A DNA stretch of 64,000 nucleotides from Bacteroidales bacterium (GTDB lineage: Bacteria > Bacteroidota > Bacteroidia > Bacteroidales > P3), in assembly GCA_024400545.1 (NCBI GenBank), contig JAKSMO010000001.1, positions 62,001-126,000 of the forward strand, in the 5' to 3' direction. A program made the position numbers and the translations under genes. Below the pieces are notes generated by a model. It was not told where the DNA came from and did no database searches. It saw only the letters and a program-made list of their open reading frames with translations. Positions 19,591 to 28,286 of this stretch are shown piece by piece; position 1 is the first letter of the stretch; each line of letters starts with the position of its first letter.

Positions 19591-20218
19591 CAGTAGCCCT
19601 TACTCTCCTGATTGAATGTAAGAAATGGGAATATTCTTGAGTGTCGTGATTGATTATTCCTTTTGGGGTAAGTTCGTCTATTCTCACTTCGCCCGAGGCA
19701 TGAATGATTTTACCTTGGCCAAGATAGATGCCCACATGCACCACTTTGCCCGCGTTGTTTTGGAAAAAACACAGGTCGTCGCATTGCGCCTCGTCCAGAT
19801 TTTTTATCTCGCATCCTTGCGTAACTTGTTGCGATGCATCTCGTAGCAGCCTTATCCCACAAGCTTTGAAACATACTTGCGTCAGCCCCGAACAGTCGAT
19901 ACCCATTGCTGTTCGTCCACCCCATAAATAAGGAGCACCCAAATATTGGACCTTGGCCACTTGACTGGGGCTTTGTGCTGTGCTGTCGTCTTGGCCCAAG
20001 CACTCGTGCTCGGTAGCTCTGCGCCATTGCTTATTGTCAATCCATCCCATGTAATTGTCGTAGTGGCATCGTATCAGCGACCATTCTTTTTCCTGTCTGA
20101 GTACGTCAAAAGTGTCGCCCTTTAGCAGTTGGTTTACCATTTCCGAACGGTGGGAATCTTGAGCCCGCATAGGCACTGCTGCCAGAAAGCAATAACCCAC
20201 TATCTTACAATTTTCCAT
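19580..20218 (-). CDS. C40 family (NlpC/P60) peptidase with SH3 domain
   Basis: A 212-residue cell-wall peptidase that cleaves peptide stems of peptidoglycan. A bacterial SH3-like region (about 25-75, ending YMGWIDNKQW) precedes an NlpC/P60 domain with the nucleophile Cys109 in GIDCSG and the histidines His161 (VVHVGIYLG) and His173 (IIHASG). The first ~19 residues (CKIVGYCFLAAVPMRAQ) look like a short signal peptide, pointing to the periplasm. The start overlaps the end of the upstream DUF4294 gene by 14 bases, so the two are one transcript and probably translationally coupled. Confidence 0.88.
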   Translation of the reverse strand: MENCKIVGYCFLAAVPMRAQDSHRSEMVNQLLKGDTFDVLRQEKEWSLIRCHYDNYMGWIDNKQWRRATEHECLGQDDSTAQSPSQVAKVQYLGAPYLWGGRTAMGIDCSGLTQVCFKACGIRLLRDASQQVTQGCEIKNLDEAQCDDLCFFQNNAGKVVHVGIYLGQGKIIHASGEVRIDELTPKGIINHDTQEYSHFLHSIRRVRATEKR

Positions 20219-20801
20219 GCTCTATCGAAATAATAATACGTTCAATCAAATTATCCTCTTTATTTGTGCGAGGACTATAGCCGGCTTTCAGATTATAGCC
20301 AAACAAACGGGCAAAAGTCTGGTAAAATCCAGCCCTCAGTTTACCTCTCAGCTCATCCACCAGCACATACGATGTCCTACCCGTCTCACGGTCGATTAGT
20401 TTTAGCAATACTTTGCCCTGCGAAATCGTGCAGGCCTTCAACTCGTCGCTAAAGTCGGCAAGCAAGTCCTTTTCAGCCTTCTTGATGGCCTCTTTTCGTT
20501 CACGTTTAGGCAGGTCGGCAACGCGGCGTTCCAGCTCATCCAGGCGTTGCTTGCCTATTTTGGCATAAGGCAACATCTTCTTCACATTGCGTATCAGCTT
20601 TTGATTTTTTCGTATTTCTTGCTGAGTCAACAGCGATGCCGACTCAATAATGCTTATTTCTTTCAAATGATAATAAGGCACCGTGTCGCCGTCCAATACC
20701 GCGCCAAATCGCACGTTTCGATTCGCAACCACTTGTGCATTAGTCGTTAGGGTCAACCCCAGCCAAGCCATACAAGCCACCAAGAAAAGGACCTTTTTCA
20801 T
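20205..20801 (-). CDS. DUF4294 secreted protein
   Basis: A 198-residue protein with a clear signal peptide (MKKVLFLVACMAWLGLTLTTNAQ) and a DUF4294-like body, including FGAVLDGDTVPYYHLKEI and a lysine/glutamate-rich helix (RKNQKLIRNVKKMLPYAKIG). The family is found in Bacteroidetes and has no known function that I can state. The longer frame to 21014 lacks a signal peptide and overlaps the divergent acyltransferase, so the Met at 20801 is the better start. Cotranscription with a peptidoglycan hydrolase suggests an envelope role (inference). Confidence 0.8.
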   Translation of the reverse strand: MKKVLFLVACMAWLGLTLTTNAQVVANRNVRFGAVLDGDTVPYYHLKEISIIESASLLTQQEIRKNQKLIRNVKKMLPYAKIGKQRLDELERRVADLPKRERKEAIKKAEKDLLADFSDELKACTISQGKVLLKLIDRETGRTSYVLVDELRGKLRAGFYQTFARLFGYNLKAGYSPRTNKEDNLIERIIISIEHGKL

Positions 20802-20852
20802 AACAACCATTATATTTTTAAACAATAACTCAAAAATGTCGAAATTATTTTG

Positions 20853-20860
20853 TATTTTTG
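20853..20860 (+). promoter_or_regulatory. -7 box very close to the acyltransferase start
   Basis: TATTTTTG ends only 4 bases before the ATG at 20865. With normal spacing, transcription would begin at about the start codon, giving a leaderless message. No good -33 TTG is at the expected distance, which lowers confidence. Confidence 0.4.
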
Positions 20861-20864
20861 CATC

Positions 20865-22112
20865 ATGAAAAATACACTGGCCGATTTTAACTTTTTTTAC
20901 AGCTTTTTCCGCCCAATTGTCGATTATGGAACCTATGCCCACTATCGTCGAGTTACTATTAAAGGGCGCAACAATATCCCCTGGGGTGAGCATTACATCT
21001 TTGCCCCTTGCCATCAGAACGCCCTCATGGATGCCCTGCTGGTGCTCCTTATCACCGGGCGTCCGGTGGCTTTCCTTGCTAGGGCCGATATTTTCAGCAA
21101 CCCTACCATTGCGGCATTCCTCAACTTTCTCCGCATCAGTCCCGTATATCGTATTCGCGACGGACGAGATCAGCTGGGTAAGAACGAGCAGGTTTTTAAC
21201 AACTCCCGCGATGTGCTTCTCAAAGGCATGCCGCTATGCCTTATGGCCGAAGGTCGCCACAACGACAAGCACCAGCTCCTTCCTCTCGTCAAAGGTATGT
21301 TCCGCATTGCTGGTGAAACCCAGCGACGTTTGGGGGCAAAGCCTTTGTACATTGTTCCCGTTGGTTTCGACTACGACCACTACGAGCAGCCCTATGCCAA
21401 CGTATGCCTCAATATCGGGAAACCCATAGCCGTGCAAGACTTCATGGCCGATTACGAAGCTAATGAACCTGTGGCGCTTAACCGTATGCGCGATGCGCTT
21501 GCGCACTCGCTCAAAGAGCAGATGCACCATGTCACATCCACCGATCAGTACGATGACGAATATGCCTATTGCCATAGTCAAACCCAGGCCACTTTGCGTC
21601 AGCTCCACCTCCGCAACAATCCTTGGGGTCGTTTCGTTGCCCGCCAGCATGTCAGTCAGCAGCTTGCAGCCATGACCCCCGACGAGCGAGCCCCATTTTT
21701 GGCAGCAGGGGCCGACTATCGGGCCCGGATGCAATCTCGGGGCATTCCGCTGTGGTTTGCCTCCAAGGGATGGAATTGGGGTAAGAGCGCACTGGCGCTG
21801 CTGGGTGTGATGCTGGCCCTCAGTGTCATCCTTCCCATCTGGAAGTACTGGTTGCTCAGCAACCTTATCGTATATCTCCCCACGCACCTGTTGGTCCGCC
21901 GTCTTATCAAAGACACCCAGTTCCGCAGTTCCGTCAACTATGGCATCCGCCTTTTTGCTACATTTCTGTACGTTCTTGTGGCCACAGTGGTTATGGCGTG
22001 CTGCCATGGCGTGCTTATGGGGCTTGTTACCTTGTTGCTTGGCACTGCCAGCGCATTTGTTACCCCGCGCATATTCCTTCTCCTGCGCGATGTCTATTAT
22101 GGCATGAAATAA
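20865..22112 (+). CDS. 1-acyl-glycerol-3-phosphate acyltransferase (PlsC-like) with C-terminal membrane segments
   Basis: A 415-residue lysophospholipid acyltransferase-like protein. The PlsC domain (about residues 20-200) has HQNALMD as the catalytic histidine-aspartate block, with one more residue between H and D than the classical HX4D, plus FLARADIF and MAEGRH. A C-terminal part (about 300-410) has three or four hydrophobic helices, so the enzyme sits in the inner membrane. Such proteins acylate lysophosphatidate or a related glycerophospholipid; the exact acceptor is not shown. The Met at 20865 is preferred over one five codons upstream because it follows the -7 box. Confidence 0.82.
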   Translation: MKNTLADFNFFYSFFRPIVDYGTYAHYRRVTIKGRNNIPWGEHYIFAPCHQNALMDALLVLLITGRPVAFLARADIFSNPTIAAFLNFLRISPVYRIRDGRDQLGKNEQVFNNSRDVLLKGMPLCLMAEGRHNDKHQLLPLVKGMFRIAGETQRRLGAKPLYIVPVGFDYDHYEQPYANVCLNIGKPIAVQDFMADYEANEPVALNRMRDALAHSLKEQMHHVTSTDQYDDEYAYCHSQTQATLRQLHLRNNPWGRFVARQHVSQQLAAMTPDERAPFLAAGADYRARMQSRGIPLWFASKGWNWGKSALALLGVMLALSVILPIWKYWLLSNLIVYLPTHLLVRRLIKDTQFRSSVNYGIRLFATFLYVLVATVVMACCHGVLMGLVTLLLGTASAFVTPRIFLLLRDVYYGMK

Positions 22113-22127
22113 AGTAACAGTAATCAT

Positions 22128-22167
22128 AAAAAAAGACAGATGTTCATGTGAACATCTGTCTTTTTTT
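22128..22167. terminator. Bidirectional terminator between acyltransferase and tRNA-Gln
   Basis: A7-GACAGATGTTCA (22128-22146) is complementary to 22149-22167, which ends in T7. It serves the acyltransferase (+) and the tRNA-Gln gene (-). Confidence 0.85.
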
Positions 22168-22168
22168 G

Positions 22169-22239
22169 TTGTCCAACCAGGACTCGAACCTGGACTGACA
22201 GAACCAAAATCTGGAGTGCTGCCATTACACCATTGGACA
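22169..22239 (-). tRNA. tRNA-Gln (anticodon TTG)
   Basis: On the minus strand the sequence folds as a 71-nt tRNA. The acceptor stem is TGTCCAA/TTGGACA with discriminator A. The T-loop is GGTTCGAGTCC. The anticodon stem CAGA/TCTG encloses loop TTTTGGT, which gives TTG. The 3' CCA is not encoded. Confidence 0.95.
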
Positions 22240-22315
22240 ATCGTTGTCTCGAAAGCTACGTATTGGAGTAAGTAACAATGAGTTGCTATTAAGTCCAATC
22301 TTCGCTTACGGAATG

Positions 22316-22345
22316 CAAAGATACGAATAATTTTTAAACTAACAA
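22316..22345 (-). promoter_or_regulatory. Promoter of tRNA-Gln
   Basis: On the minus strand TTG (22345-22343), 19 bases and TATCTTTG (22323-22316), about 75 bases upstream of the tRNA 5' end. Confidence 0.65.
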
Positions 22346-22445
22346 AAAAAAATAGATGGAAGATGAAAAAAACTTGTTTTAATAAGCCTGATTCATCCCA
22401 ATGTCCATTCAGGATTCTAGCTTTGCACTCCCAAGGATGTACCGC

Positions 22446-22520
22446 TCATTCTACGGATATGCTACGGTATATGTCCGTTCCCTTGAACCGAAGCTACTCC
22501 GTAGCATATCCGTAGAATGA
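22446..22520. repeat. 22-bp perfect inverted repeat with 31-base loop
   Basis: TCATTCTACGGATATGCTACGG (arm 1, 22446-22467) is exactly complementary to 22499-22520. It has no U-tract and lies about 190 bases upstream of the next gene, so it does not look like an ordinary terminator. Confidence 0.75.
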
Positions 22521-22681
22521 CCGTAGTTTCTGCGGTGGCAGTGGGTACTCAAGGTTGGAGTTGTGGTTGCTGTCGAGATTTTTTTGAGAAACGCTTGTAT
22601 GTGTCGAGAATTTTTGCGGATTATACTTGTGTGATTATGGATATCTTTTGTGATTTTTTTACTCATTTCAATCTCTTTTCG

Positions 22682-22689
22682 TACCTTTG
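22682..22689 (+). promoter_or_regulatory. -7 box of the nitroreductase gene
   Basis: TACCTTTG, 21 bases before the ATG at 22711. A TTG at the usual distance is not present, so only the -7 element is supported. Confidence 0.5.
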
Positions 22690-22710
22690 TAACAAATAAA
22701 TATTTGAATT

Positions 22711-23346
22711 ATGGCAGATAATTATCTGGAAAAGAGGTATGAAGAGGTGTTTGGCACGGGCCGTACAAAGGTAAAACGTGTAGGCCACACCCTCGATGAA
22801 CTGTTGCTGAAGAATAGGAGTCAGCGTGGTTATTTAAAAGATTATGTGGTAAAACAAGACGAGCTGGAGCGCATTGTGTCGGTTTGTAGCAAGATACCTT
22901 CGGCCCGCAACCAGCAGGTGTTGCGTTTTCGCCTGGTGACCCGCGATACCGGAGCCGACAAGGTGCTGGGTAACGTAAAGATGGGAGCCGCCTTGCCCGA
23001 ACTTCATCTGCCTTTTGCAGGCACTGAGCCTGAGGCCTTCATTGTGATTATGAGCACTGTGGCGGAGAATAAGATGGTGGATATCGACTTAGGCATGGCC
23101 ATACAGAGTATGCTGCTGAAAGCAGTGGAAATGGGGCTGAACGGATTGGTGATAGGTGCCTTTAATGCCGGCAAGGTTGCCGAGGCGCTGGATTTGCCTT
23201 ACGATCCGCTGATGATTCTGGCTATAGGCAAAGGCATTGAAAAGATTGAGCTGACTACGATTACTCCCGAAGAGAGTCACGCCTACTATCGCAAAGATGG
23301 TGTGCATTATGTGCCCAAAGTAGGGTATAAAGATTTGATTGTTTAG
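22711..23346 (+). CDS. Nitroreductase family protein
   Basis: A 211-residue FMN-dependent nitroreductase-like oxidoreductase. The N-terminal RSQRGYLKDYVV and SKIPSARNQQVLRFRLVT stretches give the FMN-phosphate-contacting Arg and SARN motif. The C-terminal half (DIDLGMAIQSMLLKAVEMGLNGLVIGAFN, ILAIGKG) is typical of the fold. It would act in the cytosol as a dimer with NAD(P)H; the natural substrate is unknown. It converges with the UpxY-like gene with only 6 bases between stop codons. Confidence 0.85.
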   Translation: MADNYLEKRYEEVFGTGRTKVKRVGHTLDELLLKNRSQRGYLKDYVVKQDELERIVSVCSKIPSARNQQVLRFRLVTRDTGADKVLGNVKMGAALPELHLPFAGTEPEAFIVIMSTVAENKMVDIDLGMAIQSMLLKAVEMGLNGLVIGAFNAGKVAEALDLPYDPLMILAIGKGIEKIELTTITPEESHAYYRKDGVHYVPKVGYKDLIV

Positions 23347-23352
23347 ACCGTA

Positions 23353-23874
23353 TCATTGGTCTATGGGTTCGAGTGCCAGGGGCTGAATGTTGACGATAAG
23401 GCTGATGTTGAGACCTGAAATCTGCACCGAGAAATTGCCATCGCTATGGTCTTGGATGATGGTGCCTTTCATGCCTTTGAACTCGCCGTCGGCCACACGA
23501 ACCTTAGCTCCGAGTTTGAGTTGCTGGGTATTGGCCACCTGCACAGCCTCCATTGATTCGCAAAGTTGACGCATGGCTTCGATTTCCTCGTCGGGGATGA
23601 CGGCGATGCCTGTGCTGGGAAAGGAAACATAACCCACCATACCTTGCACATTGTTCACATAAAAGATGTCGCGTTCGCACATCTTTACAAAGGCATAAGA
23701 GGGAATGAGCGGCACTTTGACAAGTTTGATACGGTCGGACCATTTGCGTCGGACCTGTTTCATGGGGAGATAGACCTGGAGATGGAGGTCTTGCGCAATA
23801 CGGTCGGCAACCGTCTTTTCTGACCTGGGGGCGGTGTATATGGCCACCCATTGGGGGAATTTTGTGAGCGACAT
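23353..23874 (-). CDS. UpxY-like NusG-family transcription antiterminator (orphan)
   Basis: A 173-residue NusG paralog. It has an NGN domain (about residues 7-105, QWVAIYTAPRSEKTVADRI, IPSYAFVKM) and a C-terminal KOW motif (about 118-150, LGAKVRVADGEFKGMKGTII). In Bacteroides, UpxY proteins are the first genes of capsular polysaccharide operons and prevent early termination there. Here nothing follows on the same strand: the next gene converges from the other side. So the target must be remote, or this is a housekeeping-like paralog or a relic. The promoter is uncertain; TATTTTTG at 23954-23947 on the minus strand is the best -7 box. Confidence 0.85.
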   Translation of the reverse strand: MSLTKFPQWVAIYTAPRSEKTVADRIAQDLHLQVYLPMKQVRRKWSDRIKLVKVPLIPSYAFVKMCERDIFYVNNVQGMVGYVSFPSTGIAVIPDEEIEAMRQLCESMEAVQVANTQQLKLGAKVRVADGEFKGMKGTIIQDHSDGNFSVQISGLNISLIVNIQPLALEPIDQ

Positions 23875-24092
23875 AGGGCGAATGAGGGTGTTAACGTACT
23901 GTTGCGCAAAGGACTGTCGTCTTTAATCCTTGGGCTAAGCAGTATGCAAAAATAATGAATGATTTGCAATTTATGATGTTTTGATGTAATTTTTTTTCAT
24001 TCTTCAAGTTAATATAAGTAATCATCCTTTGGCATCTTGCCCTCAACAAAGCAACAAAGTAGTCCTCACAACAAAACAACAACTCCGCAAAA

Positions 24093-26009
24093 ATGAATGA
24101 AACGAAGAATCCGATTGCAGCACTGCAAAAACAAGTGGAACTGCTCCGGCAGGAAATGGCCTACGAGCGAGAGTCGTTTGCTCGCACACTGACGGCAGAC
24201 AGAATAGGCAGCAGAGTGCAGGAGCCTGGCTGCCGCTACCCAATATCGCTGGGCGGAAGCGAATATAACGCCTTGGACCAACTGGTGCTGACGGTGTCGT
24301 ATGAGGTGTCCGATGATGAGGTGGAGGACGATTTTGAGCCGGGCAAACCCGTGAGCTTCTTTTGTTTGAACGAAGATGGCACGCAGGTGAAAGAACTGCC
24401 TCACCAATGCTATGTGGAACAAGCGGGAGTAGGCGTGCTAACCATAGCAGTGCCAGGAAAAAGTGCACTGCAATCGATTCGCTCGCTGTACGAAAATAGG
24501 TTGTTGGGCATACAGATAGGTATAGATACAACCAGCTATAGGGTGATGCTCGAAGCCTTGAACGATGCCATGCGAAGCGAGAATGAGAAGTTTGTTCACC
24601 TGCGTAATACATTGATAGGCACAAGCGAGCCGCAATTCCGTAGGTTGCCTAGACTTTCGTTTCCGTGGCTGAATGTTAGTCAGCAGGATGCCGTGCAAAA
24701 GGTGGTAGAGGCTCAAGAGGTAGCCATTGTTCACGGTCCTCCCGGCACGGGTAAGACCACCACCTTGGTGGAAGCCATAATAGAAACCCTGCAGCGCGAG
24801 ACCCAAGTGATGGTATGCGCGCCGAGCAATGCCGCAGTGGATTGGATAAGCGAACAGCTGTCGCGCCGTGGGGTGAACGTGCTGCGTGTAGGCAATCCGT
24901 TACGAATGAGTACCGAGATGCTGGACTGCAGTTATGAGCGCCGCTATGCGGCCCATCCCGATTATGCCGAACTTTGGAGCATTCGCAAGGCTTTGCGCGA
25001 AGGAGGCAAGGGCGATGGTAAGTCGCGCGAGAAACAGGCGCGGTTGGCCAAGATGCGCGACAGGGCTACAGAGTTGGAAATAAAGATACAATACGACTTG
25101 TTTGACCAAGCCCGAGTGGTGGCCTGCACATTGATTGGCAGTCACTACCATATATTGGAGCACAAACATTTCTCAACCCTCTTTATTGATGAGGCCGCCC
25201 AGGCTTTGGAACCAGCCTGCTGGGCTGCCATTCTGAAGTGCGACAGGGTGGTGTTGAGCGGCGACTATCAGCAATTGCCCCCAACAATCAAATGTATAGA
25301 AGCTGCGCGAGGCGGCCTGGACCAGACTTTGATGCAGAAAGTGGCCAAGGCCAAACCCTCGTGCGTGAATCTGCTAACGATGCAATATCGTATGCACAAA
25401 GATATCATGGGCTTTTCGTCGAAATGGTTCTACCACAACAAACTAACGGCGGCTCCCGAAGTGGCCGACCGGCAAGTGTCGCCATTAGACACCCCGTTGA
25501 TGTGGATAGATACTTCTCAATGCCGGTTTGGCGAGAAGGAGAGCAAGACCATGAGTAAAAGCAATGCCGAAGAGGCCCGACTGCTCATACACACGTTGCG
25601 CGACTATGTGGAAATGATAGGCATGGGTAAGATACAGGATGAACGGGTGGACTTTGGCATCATCTCGCCCTACAGGGCTCAGGTTCGCCTGATTAGGAAG
25701 TTGCTGAAGTGGCAGAAATTTTTCCGCTCGCTCCGCCGGCAGATTACGGTGAACAGCGTGGATGGTTTCCAGGGGCAAGAGCGCGACGTGATTATTATCA
25801 GCATGGTGCGCGACAATGAGCATGGAACAATAGGTTTTTTGCGCGATTTGCGACGAATGAACGTGGCCATTACGCGGGCAAGAATGAAACTGATAATATT
25901 GGGCAATGCGGAAACTTTGGCCAAGCACAAATTCTATAACGAGTTGATAGAGTATGTGAAAGACCATGGCGATTTTGTGACGTTGCCACCCAAAGAATCG
26001 GAAGCATGA
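24093..26009 (+). CDS. Superfamily 1 helicase, Upf1/IGHMBP2-like
   Basis: A 638-residue SF1B helicase. After an N-terminal accessory domain (about 1-190), the motor shows Walker A GPPGTGKT (215-222), motif Ia [10 protein letters not shown], motif [13 protein letters not shown], motif [14 protein letters not shown], motif IV TMQYRMH, motif [16 protein letters not shown] and motif [18 protein letters not shown]. All key residues are intact. Upf1-like bacterial helicases unwind DNA or RNA 5'-3'; the substrate of this one is not known. It stands alone, divergent from the UpxY-like gene and 131 bases before the DUF5020 gene. Confidence 0.9.
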   Translation: MNETKNPIAALQKQVELLRQEMAYERESFARTLTADRIGSRVQEPGCRYPISLGGSEYNALDQLVLTVSYEVSDDEVEDDFEPGKPVSFFCLNEDGTQVKELPHQCYVEQAGVGVLTIAVPGKSALQSIRSLYENRLLGIQIGIDTTSYRVMLEALNDAMRSENEKFVHLRNTLIGTSEPQFRRLPRLSFPWLNVSQQDAVQKVVEAQEVAIVHGPPGTGKTTTLVEAIIETLQRETQVMVCAPSNAAVDWISEQLSRRGVNVLRVGNPLRMSTEMLDCSYERRYAAHPDYAELWSIRKALREGGKGDGKSREKQARLAKMRDRATELEIKIQYDLFDQARVVACTLIGSHYHILEHKHFSTLFIDEAAQALEPACWAAILKCDRVVLSGDYQQLPPTIKCIEAARGGLDQTLMQKVAKAKPSCVNLLTMQYRMHKDIMGFSSKWFYHNKLTAAPEVADRQVSPLDTPLMWIDTSQCRFGEKESKTMSKSNAEEARLLIHTLRDYVEMIGMGKIQDERVDFGIISPYRAQVRLIRKLLKWQKFFRSLRRQITVNSVDGFQGQERDVIIISMVRDNEHGTIGFLRDLRRMNVAITRARMKLIILGNAETLAKHKFYNELIEYVKDHGDFVTLPPKESEA

Positions 26010-26053
26010 CATCTGTGTATGAGAATTCTTAGGGGCATCGTGCAAAAAAAAAA

Positions 26054-26083
26054 TTGAGGAATGGGAAAAAATGTGTATATTTG
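26054..26083 (+). promoter_or_regulatory. Promoter of the DUF5020-NCS2 pair
   Basis: TTG (26054-26056), 19 bases and TATATTTG (26076-26083), 57 bases upstream of the ATG. No purine riboswitch-like fold was seen in the leader. Confidence 0.7.
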
Positions 26084-26140
26084 CAAATCGAATACGAATG
26101 GCAATATGATAAGTAAAATAATTTTTTAAAACTCAAAGAC

Positions 26141-26860
26141 ATGAAAAAAATGCTATTAGTTGCAGCTATGCTGCTTGCTTTTGTTGGTGCCAAAGCGCAG
26201 ACCAACATTCAGGAAATGTACGATTTCGGTCGTGGTCACTTCACTACCACCCTTGAGATGTTCAAGAGTGACCCTTGGGGTAGCACCTTCTTCTTCACCG
26301 ATATATATCACACCAATGTGGGCGTTCCCGCACCTACCGATTTCTACACCGAGATTGCCCGCAGCCTCAATTTCTGGCACACTACGGCCTTGAAGGATCT
26401 GAGTCTGCATGTGGAGTGGAACGGCGGTATCGGCATCTTTGACAATGGATTTGGTACTAGCTATCACGGATATGCTGTCAATAACGCTTGGCTTTATGGT
26501 GTGGAATATTGTTTCCATAATGCCAACTTCTCCAAGACCTTGACCTTGGAAGCTATGTATAAGGATATCCGTGGCGGCAGCAGCAAGGTGCCTCTGCAGC
26601 TGACAGCTGTTTGGGGGTTGACCAACATCTTTGGCGTGAAGGGTCTTGATTTCTCGGGCTTTGCCGATTTCTGGTGGGAAGACCAGGCTATGGGTACCAG
26701 CACCGTGTTCCTCACCGAACCTCAGCTGTGGTACAATGTGGGCCAGCACTTTGCTTGCAACAATCTGATGGTTGGCGGCGAGGTGGAAGTGGCTAATAAC
26801 TTTGCCGGAGTGGAAGGCTGGACTGTCCGTCCTTGCCTGGGCGTGAAATGGGCTTTCTAA
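26141..26860 (+). CDS. DUF5020 family outer-membrane protein, Tsx-like
   Basis: A 239-residue protein with a signal peptide (MKKMLLVAAMLLAFVGAKAQ). The body has alternating aromatic and hydrophobic residues ending in a C-terminal Phe (PCLGVKWAF), typical of an outer-membrane beta-barrel. It matches the DUF5020 family of Bacteroidetes, which resembles the nucleoside channel Tsx. The NCS2 purine permease gene starts 21 bases downstream, so a nucleobase or nucleoside uptake role is a reasonable inference. Confidence 0.8.
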   Translation: MKKMLLVAAMLLAFVGAKAQTNIQEMYDFGRGHFTTTLEMFKSDPWGSTFFFTDIYHTNVGVPAPTDFYTEIARSLNFWHTTALKDLSLHVEWNGGIGIFDNGFGTSYHGYAVNNAWLYGVEYCFHNANFSKTLTLEAMYKDIRGGSSKVPLQLTAVWGLTNIFGVKGLDFSGFADFWWEDQAMGTSTVFLTEPQLWYNVGQHFACNNLMVGGEVEVANNFAGVEGWTVRPCLGVKWAF

Positions 26861-26881
26861 TCAAAATAATATAACTGCCTT

Positions 26882-28210
26882 ATGTTGAAGAAACTTTTTG
26901 GATTTGACGCTGCGGTGAACAGTGTGCGAACGGAGATTATTGCCGGTATCACCACTTTTCTCACCATGGCTTACATCCTGGCCGTAAACCCCAGTATCTT
27001 TAGTGCATTGGCCGACCAGGGTATGCTCACCAACGCTGTGTTCACAGCTACGGCCTTGGCTGGTATTATCGGTACACTTATTATGGCCGTATGGGCCAAG
27101 AAACCCTTTGGCCTGGCTCCTGGCATGGGCTTAAACGCATTCTTTGTGTTCACCGTTTGCTTGGGCATGGGCTATAGCTGGCAGTTTGCCCTAACCGCAA
27201 TCTTAATTGAGGGCATTGTGTTTATCTTGCTCTCGGTGTTTAAGGTGCGCGAACTGATTGTTGATTCTATACCTAATGGTATGAAGGCTGCCATCAGTGT
27301 GGGTATTGGTCTGTATATTGCTTTTATCGGACTGAAAAGTGCGGGCATTATTGTGGCCAGTGAGAGTACTTTTGTAACCTTGTTCGACCTGACCGACCGT
27401 GCCGGACTGTTGGCACTGATTGGAATCTTTGTCACCGGACTGCTAGTTGTGCTGAATGTAAAAGGCGGTATCCTTTGGGGTATCTTGGCCACCACACTGC
27501 TGGGCATCCCTATGGGAGTGACCCATTTTGCCGGTGTGACTTCGGCGCCTCCAAGCATTGCTCCTATATTCTTCCAGTTCCAATGGGATCAGATTCTCAC
27601 TTGGGATATGCTTATAGTGGTGTGCACTTTCCTTTTTATTGATATGTTCGACACAATCGGCACAGTGGTAGGTGTTTCGATGAAGGCTGGTATGATTGAT
27701 GAGAATGGCAAGATTGATAAGATTGGCCGCATTCTGATGGCTGACGCCGTGGCTACCACGGCAGGCTCTTGCCTGGGCGCTTCTACCACAACGACCTATA
27801 TTGAGAGTGCCGCAGGTGTAGGCGAGGGCGGTCGTACCGGTCTCACCGCTTTTGTGATTGCCTGCTGCTTTGCTCTGGCGTTGTTCTTCAGTCCGCTATT
27901 TTTGGCTATTCCCTCTGCGGCCACAGGCCCTGCCTTGGTAATTGTGGGTGTGATGATGTGCTCCAGCATCACCAAGGTGGAATGGAACAATTATAGCGAG
28001 GCTATTCCCGCATTCTTTACCATGCTGCTCATGCCGTTGTGCTATAGCATTTCGGAAGGCATCATGATTGGCGTGATAGTATATGTGCTGATGAATGCCT
28101 TTAGCGGCAAGGCCAATAGGAGCAAGATTAGTGTGACGATGTGGGTGCTGGCTGCACTGTTTGTGCTGCGCTATGCGCTGAATGGTCTTCGCGCTGCTGG
28201 CCTTTTCTAA
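26882..28210 (+). CDS. NCS2 family permease, AzgA/PbuG-like
   Basis: A 442-residue inner-membrane transporter with about 12 hydrophobic segments. The family motifs GLAPGMGLNAFFVF, the FIDMFDTIGTVVGV stretch and ASTTTTYIESAAGVGEGGRTGLTA place it in the AzgA/PbuG branch, which imports adenine, guanine or hypoxanthine by proton symport. It is cotranscribed with the Tsx-like gene upstream and followed by a GC-rich terminator hairpin. Confidence 0.92.
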   Translation: MLKKLFGFDAAVNSVRTEIIAGITTFLTMAYILAVNPSIFSALADQGMLTNAVFTATALAGIIGTLIMAVWAKKPFGLAPGMGLNAFFVFTVCLGMGYSWQFALTAILIEGIVFILLSVFKVRELIVDSIPNGMKAAISVGIGLYIAFIGLKSAGIIVASESTFVTLFDLTDRAGLLALIGIFVTGLLVVLNVKGGILWGILATTLLGIPMGVTHFAGVTSAPPSIAPIFFQFQWDQILTWDMLIVVCTFLFIDMFDTIGTVVGVSMKAGMIDENGKIDKIGRILMADAVATTAGSCLGASTTTTYIESAAGVGEGGRTGLTAFVIACCFALALFFSPLFLAIPSAATGPALVIVGVMMCSSITKVEWNNYSEAIPAFFTMLLMPLCYSISEGIMIGVIVYVLMNAFSGKANRSKISVTMWVLAALFVLRYALNGLRAAGLF

Positions 28211-28234
28211 ATCTACGCACTTGAGTGAATTAAA

Positions 28235-28274
28235 GCAAACCCTTGCCGGATACGTCCGCAGGGGTTTGCCTTTT
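28235..28274 (+). terminator. Terminator after the NCS2 permease gene
   Basis: GCAAACCC (28235-28242) pairs with GGGTTTGC (28262-28269), with a GC-rich inner stem, and is followed by CTTTT. Confidence 0.75.
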
Positions 28275-28286
28275 GATAATAAGATT

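Larger units (their letters stand above)
22240..22710. other. 471-bp intergenic region between tRNA-Gln and nitroreductase
   Basis: It holds the tRNA-Gln promoter, a long perfect hairpin (22446-22520) and a -7 box for the nitroreductase (22682-22689). The rest shows no gene. Confidence 0.6.

Noticed and set aside
20802..21014. N-terminal extension of the DUF4294 protein
   Set aside because: It would remove the clear signal peptide start and overlap the divergent acyltransferase gene and its promoter box.
26010..26140. Possible purine riboswitch before the DUF5020-NCS2 genes
   Set aside because: The leader after the promoter is only about 50 bases and no conserved purine-aptamer pattern was found.
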